A stretch of 61,088 nt of DNA from Ichthyophonus hoferi (GCA_002751075.1 NAOQ01000031.1:149243-210330); one strand, 5' to 3'. Shown: positions 35,669 to 48,538, counted from the first letter of the stretch. The notes: generated by a model not told the origin, from the letters alone. Numbers and translations: made by a program.

Positions 35669-36642
35669 ATTTAAAATGCAGACATCAATATATATATATA
35701 TATATATATAAACGTAGTCGTAAAATCAAATGATATGATATATATAAGCATATATGTTAGTATATACCTAGTTATATAATACTGTCTACATATAGCTATA
35801 TAGCTAATGTAGTGTACTAGCTTGCAAATTAATGTGAGAATATTTACATCTATGTAATGTATATAAATGAACATTGTCACAAAATGGGCCTAGTTTCTTC
35901 TGGTATATAACTACATAATTGTATAATTGGTTTGTAGATTTACGCCTTTTTTGGTATATATCTTAGTTTTCACTTAGAACTATGGAGCATATTTTTCATA
36001 GCGTACTATCCTCAATCTAAACTTATTATTAAAAACCAATTCAAACAATGCTGTCCAACTGGCTCTCGAACGCTACAAACACCTGTTCTAATGAATCCAA
36101 ACACTAAGCACTAATTGACCAACACCTATATAGTATTTGATAGGTTGAATGAATAGGACCACCGGAAGTTAATTTATTGGTTGAACTATCGACTTGGCAC
36201 AAAGCTCCGAACCAATAAAAAGCATTGACCATTTACAAACAACCCCTGTCAAACTTAATAATAAAATATAAGAAAAATAAACTAAAAAAGTGTGGCGGAC
36301 GCTTTGGGCCCAACAGAACATATATAATACACAGACTAGATATGTTTCGGGGTAATTCTTTATTTTTTGTTTGCTGTATTTAGTTTCAATACATAGCATT
36401 AATGTACAGGAATATATATATATAAATATTGTGTAGAATCATTCAAAAAGAAAAATATAAACATAATATGATGGTATAATATATTATAATGGCCCTTCAA
36501 GATTGCCATTAGCGCTCGTGACCATTCCATCGTATGTGGTTCATTAAGCACACATCTCTATAGTCTATAAATATGATAATATTATAATAGATATATCATC
36601 AGTCTCTAACATTATATCATTACTATACTATACCACTCCATT

Positions 36643-37980
36643 CTACAATACAAACGTAGGCTTTGACATCTGGTTCTGGTTGAAGGTCTCAAACATGCCA
36701 TCACAGCTAGAATATCTCTTATACACACATCTCCCCCTCTCCTCAGTCATATTTGGTTCTATCTTATGTGTTGACAACTGTTTCAAAGAGCTTTTTGTTG
36801 GTGGTTGCCTAGAAACCCTAGTACTCGACCTACGAGTGGGCATGCTATACATACGTAAATCAAAGTAATGTTCGGCATACTCCTTAGGTGAAACATTGAC
36901 GTCAAATTGCAAATCACGGAGTATATGTCGTTCTAGTCGGTTAAAATGTTCCAATGGACAGGCAGGGAGTACTGTTTTAAAGTCATTCACCCATACTGCC
37001 ATATCATCCCATACCTTAGCGGCCGCCAACACACAGCCAATAACAACCCACTTCCAATTTGAAGGCATAAGGACCAAGCCAGAATTTTTTTGCAACCGTG
37101 TGACGTACACCATAGCAACAAGTGCGACTTCTCCCTCTAGTAATGCAGCATTGAAGAAACAATCAAGGAATCGATGAATTGAATCAACGGAGGGAAGTTG
37201 TACGGCATAATCCGAAGGTACACGATGTCGAGAAGTCAAGGGATGAAGGAACTCATCAAAGAGAGGATCAGAGATGGGCAAAATACTGCCAGGCGGATGC
37301 AATGCAAAGAACATCTCAAATTGATTATGAAGAACGTGTGAAATATTGCGAAGAACAGTATCTTTATCTAATTTAGTAATGGTTTGATCAATAAATAATG
37401 TGGAACATGAATTTGAACGTAACCGTGAAGGTTCAGGTGTATTCGAAAATGATCGTGATTTACTCTTAGATGGCTTCTTTGAATTTAAAGAATTGGAATG
37501 AGTGAGAGAATTAACACGCCCGTTGGTGTTAGCAGTGGAGGAAGAACGGAACATGAAGGGATTATTTATAGAAATAACAGACTCTCCGTAGAAAGATGAA
37601 ACAGAATGAGACACCTTAGATGAAGTCCGGTCGCTAATGTGTTGAATAGATTTCTGGGACGGACTTAGATGTTTAACAGGAAATACTTTTAGTTCATTGA
37701 CGTCTCCACTGTGTTCACCCATAATCGAATATCTATTGGTCTGTGGCAGTTGTGGGTAGGATTCTGATCTAGGTTTGGTGGGTGTGGTTTGTGAAAACTC
37801 CAATGTAATGAGTTGACTAAGTGTCTCTTTGGCTGAGGAGCGATGCTGGTTCTTCTCTGGAGAAGTTATTTGAGCGATGTGTGTTACTTGTCTCTTTACA
37901 GATTTAGATAGCGCGGCTACACCACGACGAAAGAAATTCAGTTTACTTTCTTCGGGAGAAGACAACTGAAACATACCCAT
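36643..37980 (-). CDS. Cyclin-Y-family cyclin, single exon
   Basis: 445 residues from the ATG at 37980. That start gives MGMFQL, with glycine at position 2, like the N-myristoylated MG start of animal cyclin Y. The frame stays open to 38121 but the extra N-terminus is hydrophobic and low complexity. QHISDRTSSKV and SCSTLFIDQT match QHISDRE and SCSTIFLDD of cyclin Y. The cyclin box runs from about residue 225 to 355: FLDCFFNAALLEGEVALVAM, PSNWKWVVIGCVLAAAKVWD, LERHILRDLQFDVNV, YAEHYFDLR. Cyclin Y binds CDK14/16-type kinases at the membrane. The N-terminal 200 residues are Ser-rich with many possible phosphosites. Length and motif order fit the family; exact orthology to CCNY or CCNYL is not resolved. 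Confidence 0.88.
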   Translation of the reverse strand: MGMFQLSSPEESKLNFFRRGVAALSKSVKRQVTHIAQITSPEKNQHRSSAKETLSQLITLEFSQTTPTKPRSESYPQLPQTNRYSIMGEHSGDVNELKVFPVKHLSPSQKSIQHISDRTSSKVSHSVSSFYGESVISINNPFMFRSSSTANTNGRVNSLTHSNSLNSKKPSKSKSRSFSNTPEPSRLRSNSCSTLFIDQTITKLDKDTVLRNISHVLHNQFEMFFALHPPGSILPISDPLFDEFLHPLTSRHRVPSDYAVQLPSVDSIHRFLDCFFNAALLEGEVALVAMVYVTRLQKNSGLVLMPSNWKWVVIGCVLAAAKVWDDMAVWVNDFKTVLPACPLEHFNRLERHILRDLQFDVNVSPKEYAEHYFDLRMYSMPTRRSSTRVSRQPPTKSSLKQLSTHKIEPNMTEERGRCVYKRYSSCDGMFETFNQNQMSKPTFVL

Positions 37981-38121
37981 GGTGTTTGTTATTATATTAT
38001 ATGAAGGAGCTTGGATAGCACAATGACCCTGGTTATAAAACAAGATGATTAAGAAATTTTTTTTTATAAAAAAATACTTTAAAACTCTTACTTTTAAAAA
38101 ACATTTAAAAGAACAACTCAA

Positions 38122-39558
38122 TATAAGCTAAGAATAAAAAATTATAATCTGAACTAATAACCCAAAAGACGAGAGTATTTATAATCTAGATGATATAATA
38201 TATTTGGGTTATGTTTTGATAAATATACCCAAATAGAAGACGTAGACTATGCGGTGATGGCAAAGTGGGGGCTCATAAAAGTATTATAAACCCCATCTAT
38301 GACTTACCTCCTCATTAATTTATTTTTCAAAATTTATGATAGTCAATTAAATATCAGTATATATTTTAAAGTTGTATATATAATACTGGTTTATATTATT
38401 TATAAAAATGATAATAAAATCTTTTAAAAAATTACATAACTATATATGAACACCTATAATATAAACTATTGCAATTTTTATTATTGCTAAACCAAAATAA
38501 TAGTAATAAACCCTGGTAAATTTCAAAAACATTTTTAAAGAGCTTCACGTATAGATAGATGATACTAAAACGTGTTACGCGTGAGCCCCCTTGCCACCGA
38601 ATAACTATTTTACAAATTAAATTAGCTATCAATTATCCTTATAAAATTTTGCATTACTTATAATTATAATATAATTTTAATATAAAGGTATATAGTTATT
38701 ATATTGTGATTTCAAAATAAATTAAAGGTTTTACTTTAATCTTATAAATAAGACTTTCAATTAAATACCCTTCGTTTTGAGAAATAATAAATTCAATTTG
38801 ACCTTTGGGGGGCTCCGGATTAGCAACGATTGTGCCGACTTTATGGAGGAGCGTGTAGCCAATTTCTAATGACATGTCAAGCCAATGATAGATGTCTTTG
38901 TAAAGAAACAATTTTTATTACCATGGCAACTTTACGTTATGCATGAGTTCTGTTGCAATTTTAAAATAATAATATGCTATATTTTTTTTTTTATGGAAAT
39001 ATAATTTTTTTTAAATAGTATATGATAAATATATGTATATTCAAGTGTAGTATTTTGTCTTAAACCAGTCTTAGCAGATTCGCCCAGATAGTCACCCTAG
39101 ATTTGCATTGATATGAAAATAGATTTATCAGCATATTTTAAATGATATGAAAGTGCGTCTATAATTTTAGAAAGCCATTAACAAAACCATGCTATTGCTT
39201 TATAATGTGGTTCATTGTTAATGCAACAATATTATTGGTAGTATTGGAGGCCTTCTATAGCGATATAACCATATCTGGAGCTATGTTGAATCGAGCCCAC
39301 ACGTTTGTTTTAAAAGAGTATATATGAAATGTTCTAGTTAATGGTTCCAGGCAGAATATAACATACCTTTTTATTAATAAATTATTATAATTGTTCTGTA
39401 ATGATAATTATTTTTTTTTTTTCATATTTATATTTTCTTTTATTTTATATTTCACGCTACAATGTAATACCTTTATACCATTGTAAATGTTTGCTACATT
39501 GAAGATTTTAAACTTTAACTTATCCTTAAAGCATTTAATAAGATAATTATAAACCAAC
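38122..39558. other. AT-rich region with an inverted-repeat-bounded segment
   Basis: GGCAAAGTGGGGGCTCA near 38270 and TGAGCCCCCTTGCCA near 38583 are near-inverted repeats bounding ~330 bp, a MITE-like layout. A coding-like minus-strand stretch near 38870-38699 (TLLHKVGTIVANPEPPKGQI) has no recognised family. Confidence 0.35.
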
Positions 39559-40260
39559 TCATACTTCTGGTAGATCTCTCCTAAAAATCAAGGTGAACAG
39601 AACGAAATAAACCAAATTGCACCATATACGAAGATGGCAAATTTGTAGTGATCTATTTTCCGGCTTGGAGGAAGGGCAATAGTGACCTTGTGAAAGCATT
39701 TCCGCGTAGAAGAGAGATAAGATTCGTGATGCCGGTAAATACTTGTACTTGATTGGGCAATCAACAGCTTTAGTGTTTCGCGTATAGAAGTTATGCAGAA
39801 CAAATTGATTAACCACTACGTGAGAGAGTAAACATACCTATATTCGAACTAGAATACTCATGATCACCAAAACCCAACAACTCCAAGTAAGTGGAGATAA
39901 TTATTAAAAATACATAGGTGGTCGATCACTATATAGGTATCTATCTTTAAATTGCCAAGAACACAAGAAAGAAAAAGGTACTGCATAAATAATATCTCTA
40001 AAAATAGGCATCCACAATTAGATCTGTGGGTACATTTTCTTTCAAGGTTAATGGCCAAGAAATGTTTTTGTAGACTTTCAATATCGCCACCCTGTGTATA
40101 AGTCAAGATTAAGTAATTTAGTTCCATTGTCTTTTCGGGGTTCACAGTGTATTTATCGTTTGTTGCAAGTCTTATCAATAGCAAGACTGCAGCGTCAGGG
40201 TTTACCAATCAATTTAGAGGCCGCCAAGATATGCGTGGCTTTGGTGCCAAAATATCTGTT
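39559..40260 (-). pseudogene. Coding-like segments of an unrecognised gene, possibly decayed
   Basis: Minus-strand stretches at 40255-40030 and 39834-39559 are GC-richer than their surroundings with coding-like codons (YFGTKATHILAASKLIGKP, NPEKTMELNYLILTYTQGGD, KYLPASRILSLFYAEMLSQG). A GT..AG of only 19 nt, or a frameshift, separates the first two. Some segments vaguely recall helical-repeat proteins, but I cannot name a family. Confidence 0.3.
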
Positions 40261-41518
40261 GTGATTCCTGATTGGATAGATTCAGAAACATACTATTTTT
40301 AGATTGCACGGTAGATTAGATGCGGTACCTTCTAGCTTCCTAGGCAGCCGAAAGAAGTTACTTTGATGTCACATCAATTGCTCTAATGTAATGAGATTAA
40401 TCAAATATTGTTAAACCTCTATATTGTAACTGAAAATGCTTACTGGACGTCCATTAGTTAATACCAACTATTGAATGTATATAATCTTAGCCTAGACTGG
40501 TTCTGGGTGTGCATTTTTCTTAACACAAGGTGTATAAGTTAGTTAAGTTAGCATTTGGCTCAGTCTAAGTGTGGTAGATTTTGGAGCATATTAGAAGCAG
40601 ATAATTGAGTAAATTATGTATCCCATGTTGTTGTTATGGTAACTGGTTCATATGTATCTAACGATTTCCATATTGTTATTAGGATTGTGATTATTATTAG
40701 CATAACTAGCATTGTTTTATACTTAGTAAAGCACTAAGGAGTTAAGTATTGTGATAAAAGTAGTTAAAGATTAGCTTTTGTTTTTCTGAAATTTGATTGG
40801 CTAGGGACACAAATTGTAATGTTACGCTATATGCATATGTAGTATGCTAGTATGCTATTTTTTGATGCTATGCTATTGTGTATTTTATGTTGAATGTTAT
40901 TTTATATCATGTCATACATTTTGTTTTATGTTATCTTATGTTACGTTATGCTGGATATTGCATGATATTGGAAACAAAACTAAGTTTTCATTCGGAGTTA
41001 ACGGCTTGTGACATAAAGGAATAAGCTGTAATAGCTTTGGTTTCAACATATGATATATGACGTTATGTAATTATGTTGTACATTTTATGCTGCTTGTTCT
41101 GCTTCGTTCCGTTATGTTAGCTTTGTTATGATTAGTAATAAATGATTACAAATTGTAGCCGCTAATATCAAAATAATGTATTAAGTTATTAATATCTTAA
41201 ATTAGCTTATTTGTGTGCAATAGTAAATAATAATATATTCTATTACATACCCGTTTTGTACGCTATCTTGTACCATATGGTGGCTCTTGAAGGCTTATTA
41301 TATTTGATGGACATATATGTCATGCATCCTAAAAATATACTTAATTGGGAAGAACTATATATATCATATTAGGAAAAGCTCATTCAATTATAATTAGGCT
41401 AAATTAGCCAAGTAATCCCAAATCAAACAATGTAATTAGCAGCCACTTTCACAAGGTCAGAATGAAATACGCATTGCAAGGCGTGACATCAGAAAAACTA
41501 AGAATTACAATTAATTGC

Positions 41519-41800
41519 TGTTGGAAATACTAAATAGAGACAGGAGCATTTTTGTGACCATGTTCATTTAGAAAGAAAGTGAATCCCGAATTAAAGGGCA
41601 TTTTAATGTGTCCCTTTGCGTACACAAAGTATAGATATGAGTTTTTTTGTTATTAAACAAATCTGCAGGACATATCTTAGGTTAAGCCATGCTATCTGGA
41701 CCCCGAAATATAAGCTCTAAAATGGCTTACATAGGCGCAGAACCTCTGCCATTGGCTGGTTTAATTTTGATCGATCATCTTGAGCTACGAAAAATATAGC
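41519..41800 (+). repeat. Repeat family A, 3'-truncated copy
   Basis: Begins TGTTGGAAATACTAAATAG and runs through AATTAAAGGGCATTTTAATG and GCCATTGGCTGGTTTAA, then switches directly to family C. Confidence 0.6.
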
Positions 41801-41804
41801 AATC

Positions 41805-42422
41805 TGTGGTAGTACTAGTGATTTGTTCACAGGCTTCGGGGTCTCCAATTGTGTCTTCGATAATAGTTATCGATAACTGATTAGTGCTGATGATAGCTGT
41901 TAGCTGTTGACCTAAAGGCTCAAAGCCCAATTATCTAGGTAACTGATGATAGTAATTATATCTCTGTTCTAACATAGGAGTAGTTGCTTTAATTCGTTTT
42001 GGTGTAAAGGTAGAGATCGCACAATATGAACGATCATTAAGCGGAGTTAAGTTATTATGTAAATAAAAGCTATTGTCGATATCTAATGTCAGTAAGAAAT
42101 TTTCAGGCTTCCGAGGAAGTGAGCGGTTCGCAGACTGTGTATTGTTTACGAGTGCTGGTGGTAAATTAGACATTACAATGACTAACAATGTGTATAGAAT
42201 CCAAAATACTCGAGTGTACGAATACGAAAACGTCGTATTTTATCTGTGACCGCGTATGTGTGAGCGGAAGCCCCTTTATTGTTTAGATTTGTTTTGTTTT
42301 ATAGCTCGTTTGTCGCTAGTGCTAGTAACTCTAGCTAACACCAAGGCGCTAAGTTCGCTAAAACAAAGCCAATTATAAATATTCATATTAACTAATCCAG
42401 CTTGTGATAGTTCAAGGAGACC
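41805..42422 (+). repeat. Repeat family C, copy 2 (runs into gap)
   Basis: Starts CTGTGGTAGTACTAGTGA then GATTTGTTCACAGGCTTCGG. It later shares CCGCGTATGTGTGAGC and GCTAACACCAAGG blocks with 33170-33290. It ends at the assembly gap. Confidence 0.5.
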
Positions 42423-42886
42423 NNNNNNNNNNNNNNNNNNNNNNNNNNNNNNNNNNNNNNNNNNNNNNNNNNNNNNNNNNNNNNNNNNNNNNNNNNNNNN
42501 NNNNNNNNNNNNNNNNNNNNNNNNNNNNNNNNNNNNNNNNNNNNNNNNNNNNNNNNNNNNNNNNNNNNNNNNNNNNNNNNNNNNNNNNNNNNNNNNNNNN
42601 NNNNNNNNNNNNNNNNNNNNNNNNNNNNNNNNNNNNNNNNNNNNNNNNNNNNNNNNNNNNNNNNNNNNNNNNNNNNNNNNNNNNNNNNNNNNNNNNNNNN
42701 NNNNNNNNNNNNNNNNNNNNNNNNNNNNNNNNNNNNNNNNNNNNNNNNNNNNNNNNNNNNNNNNNNNNNNNNNNNNNNNNNNNNNNNNNNNNNNNNNNNN
42801 NNNNNNNNNNNNNNNNNNNNNNNNNNNNNNNNNNNNNNNNNNNNNNNNNNNNNNNNNNNNNNNNNNNNNNNNNNNNNNNNNNNNNN
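42423..42886. other. Assembly gap (run of N, 464 bp)
   Basis: Unresolved bases flanked on the left by family C and on the right by family D then family A, so a repeat-caused gap is likely. The two 168-codon ORFs spanning it are artefacts. Confidence 0.99.
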
Positions 42887-43024
42887 CTTATGACACATTA
42901 TTTAGATTGATGTAATAGTGTTCATATGATGTATATTATGAAAAGAATCGGTCTATTTATTATTCGGGCCGAGATCGAACCTACTTATTCACTCACCAGT
43001 GGTTAACGATCTTGTAACAGAAAG

Positions 43025-43429
43025 TGTAGGGAATACTAAGTAAAAACGCGAATTCCTGTGACCTACATTTATTTATAAGAAGAAAAAAACCAAATTAAGG
43101 AGTTTTTTATTGAGTCTCTCTGCGTACAGGTAGTACAGATATACCAAAACATATTTTTATTAGTAAACAAGTCAGCAGGACTTACCTTAGGCAGAGCGCC
43201 TAAGCAATGACTTATTTTGTATATCATAACATGTTTGAAATGACTTATTATATCATTGCAGGATTTCTACCATTGGCTGGTTAAATACGGATAGATTATC
43301 GTTTAGCACCAATAGATTGCACCAGCTATTTTTCCGAGGCTGCATTTGCAATAATAATTGCCAATAATATCAAATGTTTATAGCTATATAAAGAAATACC
43401 CAAATCAATCACATATTCATGTTTTAACA
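43025..43429 (+). repeat. Repeat family A, full-length copy
   Basis: 405 bp from TGTAGGGAATACTAAG to CATGTTTTAACA, with all internal blocks in order. This is the best reference copy for the family in this window. Confidence 0.65.
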
Positions 43430-44179
43430 TAAAGAAATGCCCAAAATAACCAAATATTATGTTTCTTGTGCAAAGGTATATATATGGGCAAAGATAAAAT
43501 CATAATCCATTTAAAATAAGTGAGAGGTTTGTATTCGGTAAGAATAACTAGAATAACTACATTAATTAATATTACTGGCAAATGCTATTGCACGTGTAGT
43601 CATAAAACAATATATAAATTATAGTTATCTGATTTTCTTTATACCTTTTATCAAGATTTCTAATTTAATATTACCAAAAAAAAAGTCTAGACAAAAGAAA
43701 TTATATTTAAGTATTTTATGAGTCAAGTGTTAGCACAACAATTTAAATAATATCATCTAATCCTAAAATCCTACCATATGCTGATCCTCAATAATACATC
43801 TTTGTAATTTTTTGGCAAGCTTAAGTGAATACATGTTTATCCTCTTAATAAAACCAATCAGGTTTATCCTAGTGTTCCGTAGTGATGGGTCGTTTCGTTT
43901 TCCTATCCTTAATGTCAAGGTACTATTGTATGGTCTTTCGAATAATATGAACAGTATGAAAGAAAAAAGCAAATATGATGTAACCAGCCTACACTCCGTG
44001 CATAAGATTTCAATTTATGTGTAATAATGAGCGCATATATTGCCACTTTCAGTGATACAAATATATCCTCACAAGATAGACTGGGCTTGTTGACTAACAC
44101 CCACTCTGGCTCAATATCTTGTTAATGAACTATAAATTAGCAGTAGTAAAATAGAAATAAATATAAATGGCAATTCAAT

Positions 44180-44245
44180 CTACAGTGGTTCTATTGACTT
44201 GTCCACTGGTTTGGGGTTTCCAATTGGCTTTTGAGTTTTACCTAC
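44180..44245 (+). repeat. Repeat family C fragment
   Basis: TACAGTGGTTCTATTGACTT then GTCCACTGGTTTGGGGTTTC and CAATTGGCTTTTG match the start of family C. 44246-45040 holds nothing else recognised. Confidence 0.5.
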
Positions 44246-45044
44246 ATAAAAGTTTTCTTCTAGGTGCGGGAGAGTATCTCACTACAGTTTATTAGGAGCT
44301 GGCCAGTTCTTGGCATAGTTCTTTCGCTGCCATAGCAGTCTGTGGAGACACCCTATTAAAGATGTTACTACATTTATATCTATGTATAATTGCATCCAGT
44401 TCAAGAAAAATATAATATATCACTAACGTATCCTGTTATTTATCGTTTTGAATATATTCAATGGCATCAAAAGTGAGAGATTTTACTAAACAGATATGAT
44501 GTAAAAGCCATATGATTGGTTTTCAATATATATATATACGCCTATATGATTGGGGTTTCATCTGTACGCACCTCTATATGAGTGGGTTTGAATCTGCACA
44601 TGCGCCCATATGATTGAGTTTCGCTTCAACGAATAATAAATTGTTCTTTAATTTTGTATATTTACTGAGGATTCCAAACTGTAAATTAACAGGATTATGA
44701 ATTATATTTCTGTAAATTACACTTTTGCTTTGAAGTCTTGCAAACAGAATAAGTAGATTGAAGAATGACGAAGTGAATATAAAACGTATTAGGAGGGTAC
44801 TATACAGTGTGCTTAGGGCTTGTATTCGTATGAAAGTTGCATGTGCGTGTACAACTGATAATAGGACTAGGTATTAATTATAATCATATCCAACACAAAT
44901 AATATGACTGTAAGGTTGATAATATATTAATAGGAAGAGTATACCTTTACCTTTTTCCAAACCCCTTTCTCATGTAGATCTATCAAGATCCTAGACATTA
45001 ATACCGAGTTTTAAGCAATATTCCCGATTGCTCTCTTGAACCTG

Positions 45045-45295
45045 TTGGGTGGGGTGTATGGTTTCTCATACATAAAGTTGATTTCTTATTTTTTTTTAAA
45101 ATATCTTTTCTTAATATAATGAAATAAACTGTTTTAAGCCTTCTAATCAATATATAATGTTTTCGTTTAATTATCTATAAAATAAAAAAATATAAAAATT
45201 AAATATATTATTTTATATTATATGAATTTGTAATAAATTAAATAAAAATCATTAAAATATAAAAATGATATATACGGAGCACACCCAAGCACCCC
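45045..45295. repeat. Possible MITE-like segment with short inverted ends
   Basis: GGGTGGGGTGTATGG near 45049 and ACACCCAAGCACCCC near 45280 are near-inverted and bound an AT-rich ~250-bp segment. No coding content. Weak evidence. Confidence 0.3.
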
Positions 45296-45831
45296 ATTGT
45301 TGTTTCAGGTCTAGGGAGCATCTCGCTCGTGTACGCGCTTGCGCGATTTGAAATGATTTTTAACAAGTAATAAAACTAAAACAAACCAATGACATAAGCC
45401 ACTTGGAACATCAAAAGGCGGACAGTAATAGTAGAATCCAGAATACCACACTATAGTTTGTGAGCGAAGCAAAATATGTTGAAACTCAGCTATTATATTT
45501 ATACTTAAAGTTAATTATTTTTAAGTTTTAAATTGTTAATTTTAATTTTTAAATTTAAATTAATTATGGAATGGTAAATAAAAAAGCATTTTATATGATT
45601 TTGCGGTATTAAAAATGAACAAATGTATTTTTATTTCTGTATTCACATTTGTTATCGTTAGGTATTTTCCAGAGAATACTAATCATAAGATACGGAGTGC
45701 CATTATTATTACCATATTAGTTAATCAGCTCAATAAGATTTTATATGAGCGAATAAAAAAACTTTGGCACATTAACACCACATGCGCAAATGTAAAATCC
45801 GGAACCTCCATGTGACGCCCTTTCAAAACAG

Positions 45832-45840
45832 TATAAAATA
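45832..45840 (+). promoter_or_regulatory. TATA box of HSP70
   Basis: TATAAAATA 69 bp before the HSP70 start codon, a plausible core promoter position. No clear array of nGAAn heat-shock elements was found by eye in the preceding 300 bp. Confidence 0.6.
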
Positions 45841-45908
45841 CGGCGAAAGGACATAGAGGTCCCATCATATTCTGTTCCTACTAATTTTTAGTTAGTTGTA
45901 TAGTCAAT

Positions 45909-47008
45909 ATGGCCCAAGTTACTTGTGTAGGTATCGATTTGGGTACCACCTACTCTTGCGTAGGTGTGTTCCAGCACGGTAAGGTGGAGATCATTGCCAA
46001 TGATCAGGGTAACCGCACCACCCCCTCTTATGTCGCTTTCACCGACACTGAGCGCCTCGTCGGAGATGCTGCCAAGAACCAGGTGTGTGTTACTACATAT
46101 TATGCTATAACGTGGGAACACATTTGATGATGTTTTGCGTTTTAAGCAGGCTATTGAAGCTTTTTTTTTTGTTTTTTTTTTAAAAAAACAATTCCTACAC
46201 TTATGAATTTAATAGTACTAAATACGAAATGCATGGTTTTTTTCTTTTGCTTTTGCTTTTTATTCATTTTTAATTCTGTTCAATTCTGTATTTATTTTGG
46301 TGCTTTATTATATGGTATTTTTGTATTTCTATTATTTACGTATTATGATAGTGCTATTGTACTGTGTATGCTTCTAAATTTTTTTATGAACTGAGCCTGC
46401 TTTATTTCTCTTATGCCTCATACTAACCCAATCCATTTCCCTCTCTAGGTGGCTATGAACCCCATCAACACCGTCTTCGATGTCAAGCGTCTTGTCGGTC
46501 GTCGTTTCAACGAGCCCGCCGTGCAGTCCGATATCAAGCACTTCCCCTTCAAGGTTATCGATGTCGCTAACAAGCCCATGATTGAAGTCGAGTACCTTGG
46601 TGAGGCCAAGAGCTTCTCCGCTGAGGAGATCAGTGCTATGATCCTCAACAAGATGAAGGACACCGCCGAGGCTTACCTCGGACACGCCGTCCCCAACGCC
46701 GTTGTTACCGTCCCCGTAAGTATTTTTTCTTTATTATTATTTTCTATTACATATCACCTTAGTTTATATAGTATTGTTTAGTATATTCTATTTACTGTTG
46801 TCGTAAGGATAGCTTGCTGTTAATTTATTTTCTTTTGGCCGTAGCTTTAAGCCGTAACGTGTTGTAAATTATAAGTTTCATATCCATCCAAAGTATTAGA
46901 AATTATTATTTCTTGCCATATTTTCCATATTATGATTCTGTATTTGTTATCTTTCTACTTTACACGTTTAATTATATTTAACCTTGCCAATCTTCTCTCT
47001 AGGCCTAT

Positions 47009-47046
<38 letters not shown>

Positions 47047-48496
47047 TACCATCTCTGGTCTTAACGTGCTCCGTATCATCAACGAGCCCACCGCTGCTGC
47101 TATCGCATACGGCCTTGACAAGAAGGTTGGTGATGAGCGCAACGTTCTCATCTTCGATCTCGGAGGCGGAACCTTCGATGTGTCCATCCTTACCATTGAG
47201 GATGGTATCTTCGAGGTCAAGTCCACTGCTGGTGATACCCACCTCGGAGGTGAGGACTTCGACAACCGTCTGGTCAACCACTTCTGCCAGGAGTTCAAGC
47301 GCAAGGAGAAGAAGGATCTTTCTTCTAACCCTCGTGCTCAGCGTCGTCTCCGCACTGCTTGCGAGCGTGCCAAGCGTACTCTCTCTTCTTCTGCTCAGGC
47401 TTCCATTGAGATCGACTCTCTCTTCGAGGGTGTTGACTTCTACACTTCTATCACCCGTGCTCGTTTCGAGGAGCTCTGCTCTGACCTCTTCCGCTCTACC
47501 CTTGAGCCTGTTGACAAGGCCGTCCGTGACGCCAAGCTTGACAAGAGCGCTATCAACGACATTGTCCTCGTTGGTGGCTCTACCCGTATCCCCAAGGTCC
47601 AGAAGCTCCTTTCTGACTGGTTCAACGGCCGTGAGCTCAACAAGAGCATCAACCCCGATGAGGCCGTTGCCTACGGAGCTGCCGTCCAGGCCGCTATTCT
47701 CTCCGGAGATAAGCACGAGATGGTGTCCGACCTTCTCCTTCTTGATGTTGCCCCTCTGTCTCTCGGTATTGAGACCGCTGGCGGTGTCATGACTCCCTTG
47801 ATCAAGCGTAACACCACTGTGCCCACCAAGCAGACCCAGACCTTCACTACCTATGCTGATAACCAGCCCGGAGTGCTTATTCAGGTCTATGAGGGAGAGC
47901 GTGCCATGACTAAGGATAACAACCTTCTCGGCAAGTTCGAGCTTACCGGTATCCCCCCCGCTCCCCGCGGTGTTCCTCAGATTGAGGTCACCTTCGATAT
48001 TGATGCTAACGGTATTCTTAACGTTAGCGCCATGGACAAGTCTACTGGCCGTGAGAACAAGATCACCATCACCAACGATAAGGGACGTCTGTCTAAGGAG
48101 GAGATCGAGCGCATGGTTAACGATGCCGAGAAGTACAAGAAGCAGGATGAGGACCAGAAGGAGCGTGTTGCTGCCAAGAACGCTCTTGAGGGTTACGCTT
48201 TCAACATCAAGAACACTGTTGAGGACCCCAAGCTCGCTGGCAAGATTAGCGATGAGGACAAGAACACCATTGTGACCAAGTCTGATGAGATTCTTAAGTG
48301 GCTCGAGACCAACCAGTCCGCCGAGAAGGAGGAGTTCGATCACCGCCAGAAGGAGCTCGAGAAGGTGTGCAACCCCATCATTACCAAGTTGTACTCTGCT
48401 ACCGGTGGCATGCCCGGAGGTGCCCCCGCTGGTGGTTTCTCTGGTGCCCCTGGAGCTGGTAACGCTGGTGGACCCACTATCGAGGAGGTCGACTAA
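45909..48496 (+). CDS. HSP70: Cytosolic Hsp70 chaperone, 3 exons
   Basis: Exons are 45909-46082, 46449-46715 and 47003-48496, all phase 0. Donors are GTGTGT and GTAAGT, both acceptors CTCTCTAG. The product is 644 residues, normal for cytosolic Hsp70. All three signatures are present: [12 protein letters not shown] (residues 8-19), [14 protein letters not shown], and [17 protein letters not shown]. The linker [11 protein letters not shown], a [15 protein letters not shown] Gly/Pro-rich tail and the C-terminal EEVD (TPR co-chaperone binding) identify the cytosolic form; there is no signal or transit peptide. ATP-driven folding of unfolded clients. The exons have strong C/G-ending codon bias. 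Intron-bearing and thus possibly the constitutive (Hsc70-like) type, though the TATA box would allow induction. Confidence 0.97.
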
Positions 48497-48538
48497 ATTA
48501 TTGTTTGTTAACTAATTAATTATAATTATTTAATATTT

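Noticed and set aside
42392-42910. Two 168-codon ORFs on opposite strands
   Set aside because: They consist of the N-run of the assembly gap.
46120-46135. TGATGATG in HSP70 intron 1 as a possible snoRNA C box
   Set aside because: No D box or terminal stem within about 120 nt.
46955-48343. Long antisense ORF (462 codons) opposite HSP70 exon 3
   Set aside because: Shadow of the strongly codon-biased Hsp70 frame; no independent features.
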